Part shown: piece after piece, positions 1 through 7,927 of the stretch
Numbering within the stretch: the stretch's first letter is position 1
Layout of the letters: every line of letters begins with the position of its first letter
Assembly (NCBI RefSeq): GCF_024385605.1
Contig: NZ_JANFOJ010000005.1
Coordinates: 1 to 64,000 of the forward strand
Reading direction: 5' to 3'
Source: Sporolactobacillus sp. STSJ-5
Lineage (GTDB): Bacteria; Bacillota; Bacilli; Bacillales; Sporolactobacillaceae
DNA length: 64,000 bases
The notes under the pieces: generated by a model
What the model saw: only the letters and a program-made list of their open reading frames with translations
What the model was told of the DNA's origin: nothing
Database searches by the model: none
Position numbers and translations under genes: made by a program

Positions 1-75
1 TGGATCGAGTCACCTTTTAGGTGGACATTAACTTTTTTGGCTTTGGTAGAAAAAATACAAATTCTGAATAATTCG

Positions 76-459
76 TCAATATTTATGCAACGCTAGTGAT
101 CCGGCCCATAAAATTCCGTTACATTTAATTAATTTCCCGCTATCTTTTCGCTCAGCAACTGCGCATGAAATAATGGGATAAGCGATTTGATGATCTTCGT
201 CCAGTCCATCGAAGAGGATGTTAATTGCCACTCCTTTTTTAACATTGTCCTTTGTGTAGACGCGTTGCATGAAATAGGGGAACCAAAAATTTGGATACTC
301 ATAACTTTTGGAAGTATCCCATGTAATTCCATGATCACCAACTGCTGTCCAGCCTTTTTTGGCGAATTCGCCTTCGATCACTGCAATCAGACGGCCAGTT
401 TCTGTGTACACCATCACCATCTCGTCGTAGACTTTTTTCATTTCTTCTCCAATGCTCAT
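76..459 (-). CDS. Unknown protein, coupled to the nuclease-like gene; possibly frameshifted at its C-terminus
   Basis: I do not recognise this 127-residue protein. It is soluble, rich in aromatic residues (segment EYPNFWFPYFMQRVYT near residues 54-69), and has no signal peptide or membrane segment. The start is the ATG at 459. It has GGAGGG six bases upstream and its ATG overlaps the stop of the upstream gene (ATGA), so translation is probably coupled. A longer reading from a TTG at 474 puts the ribosome-binding site inside the gene and is less likely. The frame ends at 76, but both other minus-strand frames stay open beyond that point for a while. One of them runs to the window edge and reads like protein (IDELFRICIFSTKAKK). 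A frameshift or truncation near position 80 is therefore possible. Function is unknown; its coupling suggests it works with the nuclease-like protein. Confidence 0.6.
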   Translation of the reverse strand: MSIGEEMKKVYDEMVMVYTETGRLIAVIEGEFAKKGWTAVGDHGITWDTSKSYEYPNFWFPYFMQRVYTKDNVKKGVAINILFDGLDEDHQIAYPIISCAVAERKDSGKLIKCNGILWAGSLALHKY

Positions 460-1208
460 TGTTCGTCCCTCCAAAAGTAGTGTTTCGGTTGAAGTAGCTT
501 GGCTGGCAGATGAAAGCCTTGAAAGGATGTAAGTCCCTTTCGAAGCAACAAATCTCTTAGATCTTCAAGAATGAAGCGCTGTTCATCCGGAAGTATTTGT
601 GTCGCGAGCGCCTCGTTTGCGACATCAAAAGCCGCCTGCCAGTTGATCCAGTAAAGATGATCCCCCTTATAGTTTTGCTTCGTTAATTTGTTGATTGAAT
701 CATCGGTAATTTTTCTTGGTAGGACATCGTGCGCGGTGACAAACAGGAGAAAACGATGGTCAGCCTCTTGCAGCATCTGCTTTTGCTGCTTGTTGAGGTC
801 TATCTCATTTTTCATCAGATCGACATATTGCTCGGCTAATTGGTCGCCTTGTAACGCTTGAAGTTCCTTTGCAGCCTGCTCTCGGTTTGCATCATGACGG
901 CCGCTGTAATCTTTTGCTTCTATTATTATGGCGATCGGCGGCTTCGTCTTGCGTGTGATTAAGAGAACCAAATCCGGTTCGCGTTTGTAATAGGTAGTCT
1001 TTGGCCAGAAAACGTAGTCAACTGTTAGGCTATCCTTGAAAAAATTGTGGATTGGTTTTGCAGTCTGAGCATGGATTGCCTTTTTGAGAAATGGAATGAG
1101 TCCTAGATTTACGGGTAAGTAACGAAATGTGGAAAAAACATCAGAGGTCAGCAGGTCTTCCCGTCCTTCAAGCGTTGGGATCTTGCCATGGAGTTCAGCC
1201 ACTGTCAT
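456..1208 (-). CDS. PD-(D/E)XK nuclease-like protein
   Basis: This 250-residue protein has no signal peptide or membrane segment. The segment EPDLVLLI followed about 15 residues later by IAIIIEAKDYSG fits the D-x(n)-E-x-K core of the PD-(D/E)XK nuclease fold, with the acidic residue and the EAK triad each on a predicted beta strand. The N-terminal part (LLTSDVFSTFRYLP) and the C-terminal part (YWINWQAAF) look conserved but I cannot name a subfamily. The ribosome-binding site is weak. The stop overlaps the ATG of the next gene (ATGA), so the two form a translationally coupled unit. Standalone genes of this kind are often found in restriction or phage-defence loci, so defence is an inference. 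The family call rests on the short motif only. Confidence 0.65.
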   Translation of the reverse strand: MTVAELHGKIPTLEGREDLLTSDVFSTFRYLPVNLGLIPFLKKAIHAQTAKPIHNFFKDSLTVDYVFWPKTTYYKREPDLVLLITRKTKPPIAIIIEAKDYSGRHDANREQAAKELQALQGDQLAEQYVDLMKNEIDLNKQQKQMLQEADHRFLLFVTAHDVLPRKITDDSINKLTKQNYKGDHLYWINWQAAFDVANEALATQILPDEQRFILEDLRDLLLRKGLTSFQGFHLPAKLLQPKHYFWRDEQ

Positions 1209-1375
1209 CGAATCACAACTTTCGCAGTAGATTTTTATGCCTATTATTCGTCAGTATATGACTTATTTCCTTCTTTTTGGCAAAAATTTAATCATTGATT
1301 TTCGGAAGTCAGATTTTCGCTGTATGGTAAACTTAATCTTATCAAAGATGCGAATGGGTGGTGTCCTTTTTTACG

Positions 1376-1468
1376 ATGAAAATCTTTATTTATATTATCG
1401 TACTCTCAGCCTTAATGACGTTTCTTCCACAGGTATGGCATGCCCCCGTTCATTCTTCACTTGTTTGA
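1376..1468 (+). CDS. Possible 30-residue signal-peptide-like ORF ending in an inverted repeat
   Basis: This ATG-initiated reading frame begins MKIFIYIIVLSALMTFLP, a short basic start followed by a hydrophobic stretch typical of a signal peptide or single membrane segment. It stops at 1466-1468, inside the left arm of a perfect 21-bp inverted repeat. A purine-rich GGGTGGTG lies about 12-20 bases upstream, which is a poor ribosome-binding site. A longer overlapping frame starting at 1237 also covers this stretch, but its N-terminal part does not look like protein. It may be a leader peptide or the broken front of a membrane protein. Confidence that it is a gene is low. Confidence 0.25.
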   Translation: MKIFIYIIVLSALMTFLPQVWHAPVHSSLV

Positions 1469-1503
1469 TCATTTATCTCCTCATGATCAAACAAGTGAAG
1501 AAT
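1452..1503. repeat. Perfect 21-bp inverted repeat with a 10-nt loop
   Basis: The arms are 1452-1472 and 1483-1503 and are exact reverse complements. The loop 1473-1482 reads TTATCTCCTC. Read on the minus strand the loop is GAGGAGATAA, a good ribosome-binding site directly before an ATG in the arm. The arm itself encodes MIKQVKN after an ATG on either strand. There is no T-run after the hairpin, so it is not an ordinary terminator. Confidence 0.9.
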
Positions 1504-1593
1504 AAAAGAAAAGCCGTCTGGCTGCCATTGCTGCTGACGGTGATTGTCGTTCTTACTACTTATCCCGGATTGACTCGGTATTGGGGTAAGTAG
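1483..1593 (+). CDS. Possible 36-residue membrane peptide starting inside the inverted repeat
   Basis: From the ATG at 1483 the frame encodes a basic start (MIKQVKNKRK), one hydrophobic segment (WLPLLLTVIVVL) and ends at 1593. It looks like a single-pass membrane peptide or the tail of a broken membrane protein. In the present orientation no ribosome-binding site precedes it. If the 10-nt loop of the surrounding inverted repeat were inverted, GAGGAG would sit four bases before this ATG. It is also in frame with a longer unconvincing frame from 1237. Expression is uncertain. Confidence 0.3.
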   Translation: MIKQVKNKRKAVWLPLLLTVIVVLTTYPGLTRYWGK

Positions 1594-1837
1594 CGTTGCA
1601 TTTTAGAATGCAATGAACTTCTTTATTGATCTTTGAAGACCTCTGATCACCTACTGCTAATCAGAACCATTGTGTCCTCCGTTCGTTTTAATTAAAAAAT
1701 TGTTTGTCCCATTCTTGACGCCTTTTTTCATTCGTTAAATGTCGAATGATTCATCGTCTCCAGCCTGAATCATTGTTATCTCATGACAGCTCAGATATGG
1801 TTAAATCATTTCGAATCGTTTATACTATAATAAAAGG
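1594..1837. other. Intergenic, no gene seen
   Basis: This stretch contains only a small hairpin at 1596-1613 (TTGCATT-ttag-AATGCAA) and AT-rich DNA. I see no open frame with a ribosome-binding site. Confidence 0.5.
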
Positions 1838-1850
1838 TGCATATAATAAA

Positions 1851-1876
1851 GCCGCCGATGGTCGAACATCGGCGGC
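1851..1876 (-). terminator. Hairpin, probable terminator of the toxin mRNA
   Basis: GCCGCCGATG (1851-1860) pairs perfectly with CATCGGCGGC (1867-1876) around a 6-nt loop. On the minus strand it is followed by TTTATTATAT. It lies about 90 nt downstream of the toxin stop codon. Confidence 0.6.
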
Positions 1877-1929
1877 AAGGTGACAACAAACTGCTTCAAA
1901 GGCAGCTACCGCACCGAACGTTAATTATG

Positions 1930-1973
1930 AAAATAATCCGCTTGGCTTGGGGAAGTCATGGGCGGATTATTTT
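1930..1973 (+). terminator. Terminator hairpin of the antisense RNA, overlapping the toxin stop codon
   Basis: AAAATAATCCGC (1930-1941) pairs with GCGGATTATTTT (1962-1973) and is followed by a T-rich run on the plus strand. The toxin stop codon on the minus strand lies inside the stem. Confidence 0.65.
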
Positions 1974-2050
1974 CTGTTTTTTGACGACACGATAATCAGC
2001 ACGAGCATTGCAAATTGGATCATTAGTGAACATGCTTCATATGTCGTCAT
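1967..2050 (-). CDS. Holin-like type I toxin peptide
   Basis: This 27-residue peptide begins MTTYEACSLMIQFAMLVL and ends with a short charged tail (SSKNRK). The start MTTYEA..LMIQFA, a single membrane helix and a basic end match the putative holin-like toxin peptides (Hol_Tox type) that are common in Lactobacillales and Bacillales. The ribosome-binding site GGGAGGTGA is very strong, with spacing of about five bases to the ATG at 2050. A promoter with an extended -10 lies upstream. The peptide is expected to insert in the membrane and depolarise it when unpaired with its antisense RNA. It is too short for routine gene callers. Confidence 0.75.
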   Translation of the reverse strand: MTTYEACSLMIQFAMLVLIIVSSKNRK

Positions 2051-2116
2051 TGGCCTCACCTCCCTCCATCAAAAGAGAGGCACGGCACCCGCCCATGAGC
2101 TTTTGCTGTCTTAATT

Positions 2117-2146
2117 AGTGTACCATGAAATCCGCAATAACAAGAA
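2117..2146 (-). promoter_or_regulatory. Extended -10 promoter of the toxin mRNA
   Basis: On the minus strand TTCTTG is followed after 18 bases by TACACT (plus coordinates 2117-2122), preceded by TGG, an extended -10 motif. It lies about 70 bases before the toxin start. Confidence 0.45.
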
Positions 2147-2161
2147 CAAATATTCTCTTTT

Positions 2162-2442
2162 TTGAACGTTTACTCTGAATGGACTAGTAAACCTATTGCT
2201 GTCACCCCTTCCCCGCTGATTGATCACCTGATTGTGCAGACAGAAAAAGAACGTTTATTAGATGCAGAAAGTTTATGGAGAAAAGAAAACATGCCCGATA
2301 AACTAGAGACAAAGATCATGAGTGATCGACACTAGTTGAATCAAATTCAGAGGATGAGGTAAATCAATTACTCTTCCCTTTCTTGCGAGAAAATCCGCAC
2401 GTACAAAATTACGTACACTCAAAAGATGGTGGTCATCAATGA
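2162..2442 (+). pseudogene. Frameshifted remnant of an unknown gene
   Basis: An open frame runs from about 2162 to a TAG at 2333. It encodes protein-like sequence (EWTSKPIAVTPSPLIDHL) but has no proper start. From about 2332 the next frame continues as LVESNSEDEVNQLLFPFL and ends at 2440-2442. Both halves have normal codon use, so one ancestral reading frame has probably suffered a frameshift and lost its 5' end. Its stop overlaps the ATG of the following pRiA4b-ORF3-like gene (ATGA), so the pair was once coupled. I do not recognise the family. Confidence 0.5.
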
Positions 2443-2966
2443 TCTATCAATTAAAAATTGTTTTAAAAAACCAGAGTCCTTTAATATGGGTTCGTCTGCA
2501 ATTGGATGGGGAAACAACCTTGGCGACCTTGCAAGATGATCTTGATGAAGCATTTGATCTGTCAAAAAAAGGGTTGCACCATTTTAAGCTTTTCACGAGT
2601 AGCCGGGACAATCCGGTTGCTTTTTCAGATACATCTGCGTTTCACAAAAGGGCAACATTAACCCAATGCTTTTCCAATTGTGGATATATGGGAAATGACA
2701 CCTACCAAGATGATGTCCGTACAATGATGTTTAATCTTTTTATTGAACAAATCATTCAACCTGAGAAGGGGATTGATTATCCCAGATGCACCACTGTTTG
2801 CAAGTATTTAGGTGAATTCATTGCCCAAAATAAACCCTGGTTCATCGATCCGTTGGAAGGAGACTTCGTTCAGGTATACGTCCCAACTCAGACACGTGAG
2901 GAACTTGTAGCTCACATCAATGCATTCTTAAAAAAAGAGGATCTGAATCCGTTTGATGCTTTTTGA
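2439..2966 (+). CDS. Plasmid pRiA4b ORF-3-like protein
   Basis: This 175-residue protein begins MIYQLKIVLKNQSPLIWVRLQ, matching the N-terminal strand pattern (yqlki.l.g..P.iWRr) of the pRiA4b ORF-3-like / IS1096 TnpR-passenger family. HHFKLFTSS and DDVRTMMF are further family-like segments. The length suits the single-domain form. No biochemical function is established for the family; members occur near mobile elements and in accessory regions. The ATG overlaps the stop of a broken upstream gene, and no separate ribosome-binding site is needed. A second member, fused to extra domains, follows about 600 bases downstream. There is no transposase nearby. Confidence 0.75.
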   Translation: MIYQLKIVLKNQSPLIWVRLQLDGETTLATLQDDLDEAFDLSKKGLHHFKLFTSSRDNPVAFSDTSAFHKRATLTQCFSNCGYMGNDTYQDDVRTMMFNLFIEQIIQPEKGIDYPRCTTVCKYLGEFIAQNKPWFIDPLEGDFVQVYVPTQTREELVAHINAFLKKEDLNPFDAF

Positions 2967-3037
2967 GCATTCGTCCGCTTTAACAGGAACGAACATTTTT
3001 CTTTTTTATATCACGTACGAGCCGATTGCGAAATCCA

Positions 3038-3301
3038 TCATCTATCTTCTTGACCGCTCATCCCATAGTTCTTCAGCAATCTCTTCGCAGCTTCCACTCC
3101 TTTTTCCGAGAGATAAACAGATTTAGATTTGTTACTGCCGCTTATCAATTTCTCATCACCCAACTCATTTAAAAGATCAAAATCGTAGCCCTTCCAGCTG
3201 CGCCGATATGTTTCGCCGTATTCTTTTTCTTCCCATGAGGTCAAATACAGCAACATCAAGGTTAAGTCTTTTTCTAAGTGATTTTCGGAATCATGACTCA
3301 T
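3038..3301 (-). CDS. DUF6429-type small protein
   Basis: This 87-residue protein is compact and charged. The segments LTLMLLYLTSWEEKEY, RSWKGYDFDLLNELGDEKLI and KSVYLSEKGVEAAKRLL match the pattern I associate with DUF6429, where a short helical region precedes a winged-helix-like end. The ribosome-binding site GGAGGT lies eight bases before the ATG. It is a single-gene unit pointing back toward the pRiA4b-like gene. Function is unknown; the predicted helix-turn-strand end would allow nucleic-acid binding, which is only a guess. Confidence 0.7.
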   Translation of the reverse strand: MSHDSENHLEKDLTLMLLYLTSWEEKEYGETYRRSWKGYDFDLLNELGDEKLISGSNKSKSVYLSEKGVEAAKRLLKNYGMSGQEDR

Positions 3302-3605
3302 GATTCAACACCTCCATCGATTGTTACGTTCAAACCATCACATTGTAATATTTGATCGATCTATTTATGGTATACCTAAATTATGCGTCGAATCTATAGA
3401 AAAGTGAGTACTCGTGCCTATTTATGAGAAATCAGTAGGAAATGAGGAAAACGGAAGGTTCCGCAAGTAAGTATGACCTGCACTTGTCCAAACTCGCCTA
3501 TTTTCATTATAATTGGGTTAAGGCGATGAGGACTTGGACTGTGCAGCAAAAAGGGTGCAACTTAACAAAGTCATCCTATCACTTTCTGTTTTGGAGGACA
3601 CACTG

Positions 3606-5222
3606 ATGAACATTCAATTGAAAATCTCGATAAAAGGCAGTAAGCCTCCTGTTTGGGCAAGGATCCAAGCGGACAGTATGATTACCGTTTCGGATCTGCA
3701 TAATTATATCAACGAACTGTTTGGTTTTGACTATAATGAGTCGTCTATTAAATTACCAAAACATCTCGGGTATTCGCTCCGCTCTGCAACAACCGATGTG
3801 GTATTCGGAGTCTTTGATGAGGAGTATGGGCAAATGACCGAATTTGGTCCGGATGCTCTGAATGACACTCATTATTTGGTTTCTGATTTTCTCATTGAAC
3901 CTGGTGACAAAGGCCACTGTTCCACTCCGGATCATAGCCGACGGCTGGAAATCCTCCTTGAACCGATTAAGGATGAGTATGAGCAGCCCGTGCCTCGCTG
4001 TGTTGGGTGTAGTCGGGCAATGGTTCCCTATTTGAACGACTTATTAATGGATGAAGATGGGACATATCTTGATGATCCTTTAAGAAATCAGGCAGAGGCT
4101 GTTGAGGATCTTACTGAATGCTTGAGCATCTATCAGCTCGATGACGATGAGAAAGACCTATCTCCATTTAATGTTGATCCTTCAGATGAAGAGAATTGGT
4201 TCGATCTCTTGCGTGCTTCGGAAAGGTTTGCGGATCTTGAGCCTTGGCAATGGCTGGATTCCGATCAGGTTATTGTACTTGACCTTCCCAACCGTCCGGA
4301 ATGCGTGTACTGCTGCGTCCTTGGTCAAATGGGTAATGAATTCGGTCTTGTTGCCTATGCCGGAGATGAGGGATTGGCAATGATTCATCGCCTCTTCGCA
4401 CAATCGGATGCTTCTCTTAACACAACATTAACTGCCAAAGTGTTCCATCTCTCGCTGTGCAGGCGCGGAACGTTTCCGAAAGATGATCGGGCACTGTTCA
4501 GTCTATTGGGTTTGGATCTAGAACATGCGGATCATTGGCCGATGCTGCGTGTTCAAACACCCGGCTATATGAACTGGATACCGCGCGGCGAAGAGGCACT
4601 TCTATTCGCTGAGATCATTGAGAAGCTTTCAGATCTTGCACTTGATTATCGGGATCGTGCTGCGCGGTTTCCTTTTTACCAAGATCATGAATGGTTTCTT
4701 AGAAAATATGTTTTGGATGATCATGACAATGAGAAATCGGTCGATGCTACCATTGAGCCGGCGAGCAAGCAACGTGAATGGCATCATGCCGAACCACTGA
4801 CCAATGCCATTGATCTTCAGCGAATCAAGAAAACGGCTCGCCAAAATAAATCATGGGTGGAACTTGGAGGCAGCTTCGCACCGTTTCCTGTTGCACAAGA
4901 AAGTGACGAGCGGCCGATTTTCCCTTGGATTGAATTCGCTGTCGATCACACGAACGAACAAGTGCTGCTTCATGCCTCAGTGATGCCTGATCAAGTAAAT
5001 GAACAGTCCGTTTATGTGCGCACAGCCCAAAAATTCCTTTTAAATATGATTCAAGAAACGGCGCAGCGTCCAAGTGGCATACTTGTAGCCGATGATCACC
5101 TCTATCATGCGTTATTCTTATTATGTAAAAAGCTCGGGATCATCTGCAGCCTTTCTCATGACTTGCCAAAATGGAACCAAGCATGGGAATCCTTAGTTGA
5201 ATTTGTTGAAAACCAGCCTTGA
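3606..5222 (+). CDS. pRiA4b ORF-3-like domain fused to large C-terminal domains
   Basis: I choose the ATG at 3606 because TTGGAGGA lies about eight bases upstream and the protein then begins MNIQLKISIKGSKPPVWARI, the canonical start of the pRiA4b ORF-3 family. A TTG at 3534 gives an unlikely 24-residue extension. The protein is 538 residues. Residues 1 to about 150 are the pRiA4b-like domain. The middle part (WFDLLRASERFADLEPWQWL and following) and the end (PFPVAQESDERPIFPWIEFAV and on to the C-terminus) resemble the uncharacterised DUF7309 and DUF6930 regions of similar fusions; I recall those names with limited certainty. The protein is soluble and acidic. No function is established. It is a monocistronic gene with a terminator after it. 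Confidence 0.75.
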   Translation: MNIQLKISIKGSKPPVWARIQADSMITVSDLHNYINELFGFDYNESSIKLPKHLGYSLRSATTDVVFGVFDEEYGQMTEFGPDALNDTHYLVSDFLIEPGDKGHCSTPDHSRRLEILLEPIKDEYEQPVPRCVGCSRAMVPYLNDLLMDEDGTYLDDPLRNQAEAVEDLTECLSIYQLDDDEKDLSPFNVDPSDEENWFDLLRASERFADLEPWQWLDSDQVIVLDLPNRPECVYCCVLGQMGNEFGLVAYAGDEGLAMIHRLFAQSDASLNTTLTAKVFHLSLCRRGTFPKDDRALFSLLGLDLEHADHWPMLRVQTPGYMNWIPRGEEALLFAEIIEKLSDLALDYRDRAARFPFYQDHEWFLRKYVLDDHDNEKSVDATIEPASKQREWHHAEPLTNAIDLQRIKKTARQNKSWVELGGSFAPFPVAQESDERPIFPWIEFAVDHTNEQVLLHASVMPDQVNEQSVYVRTAQKFLLNMIQETAQRPSGILVADDHLYHALFLLCKKLGIICSLSHDLPKWNQAWESLVEFVENQP

Positions 5223-5251
5223 TTGTCCCTTTTTAAACAATGAAATCCATT

Positions 5252-5286
5252 AATCCGCTCAAGAACGACACGTGGGCGGATTTTTT
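5252..5286 (+). terminator. Rho-independent terminator
   Basis: AATCCGC (5252-5258) pairs with GCGGATT (5276-5282), followed by a T-run. It lies 30 bases after the stop of the pRiA4b-fusion gene. Confidence 0.75.
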
Positions 5287-5544
5287 GAATGCTGCGAAAC
5301 GAATTAAGCTCTTTCTCACTGGATAAATATAACGTTCGTGTTTTTGCGTTGATGCTGTATAATGAAAGTTCGATGCAATCACATTTTTTCGACAACGGTA
5401 TTTGGTCGTTCAGATTTTGGCGAAACGTTCTCCGGTCAGTTCGTTTTACTTAAGAATCATGTCTGAATGACGCTCTAGGTTCTTGCTCGTTTCTTTCATA
5501 TAGAGAAATAAAGATAGAGAAAACAGTAAAGGTGGTTTCTTGAA

Positions 5545-6810
5545 TTGAAGAGATTTGGTATGGCGGCCCAAATTTTTACAGGGCTTGTTCTTGGTATTCT
5601 GGTTGGTGCGCTTTTCTATGGAAATGAAACAGTGATGGCGATTCTCCAACCGTTTGGCGATATTTTTATTCATCTGATCAAGATGATCGTGATCCCGATT
5701 ATCGTATCGGCGCTGATTGTTTCAATTGCCAGTGTCGGCGATGTGAAACAGCTGGGAAAGCTTGGCGGGAAAACAATCCTGTATTTTGAAATTGTAACAA
5801 CGCTGGCGCTCGGAATCGGCTTGATTGCAGCCAATGTGTTTCACCCTGGCGGTGGCATCAATTTATCAAATTTGGCGAAAAGCGATATATCGACGTATGA
5901 ACAGACGGCCAAGACAGCTGAACATTCAAGTATTGTCAATCATTTTGTGGATATTATTCCAAGCAACGTCTTTCAGTCGCTTGCCAATGGCGATTTATTG
6001 CCGGTGATCTTTTTCTCCGTATTGTTCGGAATCGGGCTGGCTACAATTGGTGAAAGAGGCAAGCCGGTGCTGAACTTCTTCGGCGGTGTCTTGGAAGCGA
6101 TGTACTGGGTGACGAACCTGGTCATGAAATTTGCCGCATTCGGCGTATTCGGACTGATCGGGGTGAACGTCGCTCAGTTCGGAATTGCTTCGCTGATTCC
6201 ACTCGGAAAACTGGTCTTTGTCATTTATGGCACGATGATCTTTTTTGTCGTAGTCATTTTAGGTCTGATTGCAAAATTTGCCGGAATAAATATCTTCTCG
6301 CTGTTCCGTATCTTAAAGGACGAACTGTTTCTGGCGTTTACAACCGCAAGCTCCGAAGCGGTTCTGCCGAAACTGATGGATAAAATGGTGAAATTCGGCT
6401 GTCCGAAACCGATCACATCGTTTGTGATTCCAACCGGTTATACATTTAACCTAGACGGGTCGGCCATCTACCAATCCATTGCCGCGCTGTTCATCGCCCA
6501 AGTATACGGCGTCCACTTCTCTCTTGCCCATCAGCTGACGATGCTCGTTGTACTGATGCTGACATCTAAGGGGATGGCAGGTGTAACCGGCGCGTCGTTT
6601 GTTGTGCTGCTGACTACACTGGGAACAATGGGGCTTCCGCTCGAAGGTGTTGCTTTCATTGCCGGCATTGATCGCATTCTGGACATGCTTCGTACGGTTG
6701 TCAATGTTGTCGGCAACGGTTTGGCTGCTGTGGTTATGTCCAAATCAGAGGGTAAATTCAATCAGGAAAAAGCTGATGCCTGTCTGAAATCGCTTCAGCA
6801 ATCGTCTTGA
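5545..6810 (+). CDS. Dicarboxylate/amino acid:cation symporter (glutamate/aspartate type)
   Basis: The 421-residue membrane protein belongs to the DAACS family and closely follows Bacillus GltT/GltP in layout. It starts MKRFGMAAQIFTGLVLGI. The hairpin signature TTASSEAVLP is at residues 266-275 and the substrate/sodium motif NLDGSAIY at 302-309. It imports glutamate or aspartate, or a related dicarboxylate, with protons or sodium. The start is a TTG at 5545 with AAAGGTGG about ten bases upstream; the next ATG (5560) would remove conserved N-terminal residues. It is monocistronic and followed by a terminator. The exact substrate cannot be told from sequence. Confidence 0.93.
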   Translation: MKRFGMAAQIFTGLVLGILVGALFYGNETVMAILQPFGDIFIHLIKMIVIPIIVSALIVSIASVGDVKQLGKLGGKTILYFEIVTTLALGIGLIAANVFHPGGGINLSNLAKSDISTYEQTAKTAEHSSIVNHFVDIIPSNVFQSLANGDLLPVIFFSVLFGIGLATIGERGKPVLNFFGGVLEAMYWVTNLVMKFAAFGVFGLIGVNVAQFGIASLIPLGKLVFVIYGTMIFFVVVILGLIAKFAGINIFSLFRILKDELFLAFTTASSEAVLPKLMDKMVKFGCPKPITSFVIPTGYTFNLDGSAIYQSIAALFIAQVYGVHFSLAHQLTMLVVLMLTSKGMAGVTGASFVVLLTTLGTMGLPLEGVAFIAGIDRILDMLRTVVNVVGNGLAAVVMSKSEGKFNQEKADACLKSLQQSS

Positions 6811-6849
6811 TTTTAAATACAAATTATTTATACAAAAAACTAAGTTTAG

Positions 6850-6873
6850 ACTCCGGTTCCCGCCGGAGTTTTT
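6850..6873 (+). terminator. Rho-independent terminator after the symporter gene
   Basis: ACTCCGG (6850-6856) pairs with CCGGAGT (6863-6869), followed by TTTT. Confidence 0.85.
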
Positions 6874-6934
6874 CATTAAAAAAAATAGTTGACGTGCTCA
6901 ATGGAAATGCGCAAGGATAGGGTAAGGTGATTAC

Positions 6935-7927
6935 ATGACTGATCAGCAAAAAATAATCGGTGGTTTCTTTTCTCTTGAACTACCCATGCGAAGCGAGTAC
7001 CACAGCCAGGCACTGCGCCTGAACAGTGCGCGCTACGCGCTCGAATACGTACTGCGCGTGCGTCACTACAAAAAAATCTATCTGCCGGCCTATATCTGTG
7101 ACAGTGTGCTTCAACCGATTAAGCGACTGAACATTGATTATACGTTCTACTCTATTGATGAGCACTTCGCTCCAGTTTTTAATCGTGTGCCGGAGGACAA
7201 TGCCTGCTTTCTTTATGTCAATTACTACGGCATGAACAACGCGAATGTCCAAAGAGTTTGCCGCAATCTAACGAATGTAATCATTGACAATACGCAGGCG
7301 TTTTTTGATCGACCGCAGTTGGGTGTGGATACCCTATATTCGCCACGTAAATTTTTTGGCGTTCCGGATGGCGGCTACTTGTATACCGATGCCGAAGAAC
7401 GGCTTGAACTGGAACGTGATCCGTCCTACTATCGGTGCGATGCGCTGTTAAAGCAAATTGATCTAGGGAGTGTCTCCGCCGAGCCGCTGTTCGAACAAAA
7501 TGAGGCCTATTTAGATACATGTGGGATGCACGCAATGTCGCGAACGACTCAGCGACTGTTGATGAGTGTTGATTATGAGCAGGTGCGCACCATTCGAAAT
7601 GAGAACTTCCGATTTCTTCACCAACAAATCGGCACCTACAATCTACTGCGTGCAGACTTCACCAATGTGAACGGACCGATGTGCTACCCGTTCTTCATTG
7701 ATCGCGGTGAGGAGTTAAAGGATTATTTACTGCAACATCACATTTATGCCAATGATTATTGGCAGGAAGTGTTGTCGCGCGTCGCCTCTACACGTTTCGA
7801 TTATAGGTTGGCTAAAAATCTGATCGCGCTGCCGATTGATCAACGCTACACTGAGACGGACATGCGCTTCATTGCACAAATTGTTCGTAGCTTCCTTGTG
7901 GATAATCAGAAAGATCGCACAGTCTGA
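6935..7927 (+). CDS. PLP-dependent aminotransferase-like protein (DegT/AHBA type)
   Basis: The 330-residue protein resembles the DegT/DnrJ/EryC1 fold-type I aminotransferase group. IIDNTQAFF around D118 fits the aspartate that holds the PLP ring nitrogen, and YSPRKFFGVPDGGYL around K139 fits the Schiff-base lysine with its flanking serine. It is shorter than typical members (about 370-400 residues) and has few other family landmarks. AAGGTGA lies about five bases before the ATG. No sugar-nucleotide or antibiotic biosynthesis genes surround it, so the substrate is unknown. It could also act as a non-catalytic PLP-binding protein. Confidence 0.7.
   Translation: MTDQQKIIGGFFSLELPMRSEYHSQALRLNSARYALEYVLRVRHYKKIYLPAYICDSVLQPIKRLNIDYTFYSIDEHFAPVFNRVPEDNACFLYVNYYGMNNANVQRVCRNLTNVIIDNTQAFFDRPQLGVDTLYSPRKFFGVPDGGYLYTDAEERLELERDPSYYRCDALLKQIDLGSVSAEPLFEQNEAYLDTCGMHAMSRTTQRLLMSVDYEQVRTIRNENFRFLHQQIGTYNLLRADFTNVNGPMCYPFFIDRGEELKDYLLQHHIYANDYWQEVLSRVASTRFDYRLAKNLIALPIDQRYTETDMRFIAQIVRSFLVDNQKDRTV

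Larger units (their letters stand above)
1838..1980 (+). ncRNA. Candidate antisense antitoxin RNA of a type I toxin-antitoxin locus
   Basis: Two TATAAT elements (1826-1831 and 1842-1847) could start a plus-strand RNA that begins near the 1851-1876 hairpin and ends at the terminator hairpin 1930-1973, followed by a T-rich tail. Such an RNA of roughly 140 nt would be complementary to the 3' part of the toxin mRNA on the other strand. This is the convergent, 3'-overlapping arrangement of Firmicute type I systems such as BsrG/SR4 and TxpA/RatA. The -35 elements are poor. The RNA is inferred from layout, not from a family match. Confidence 0.45.
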
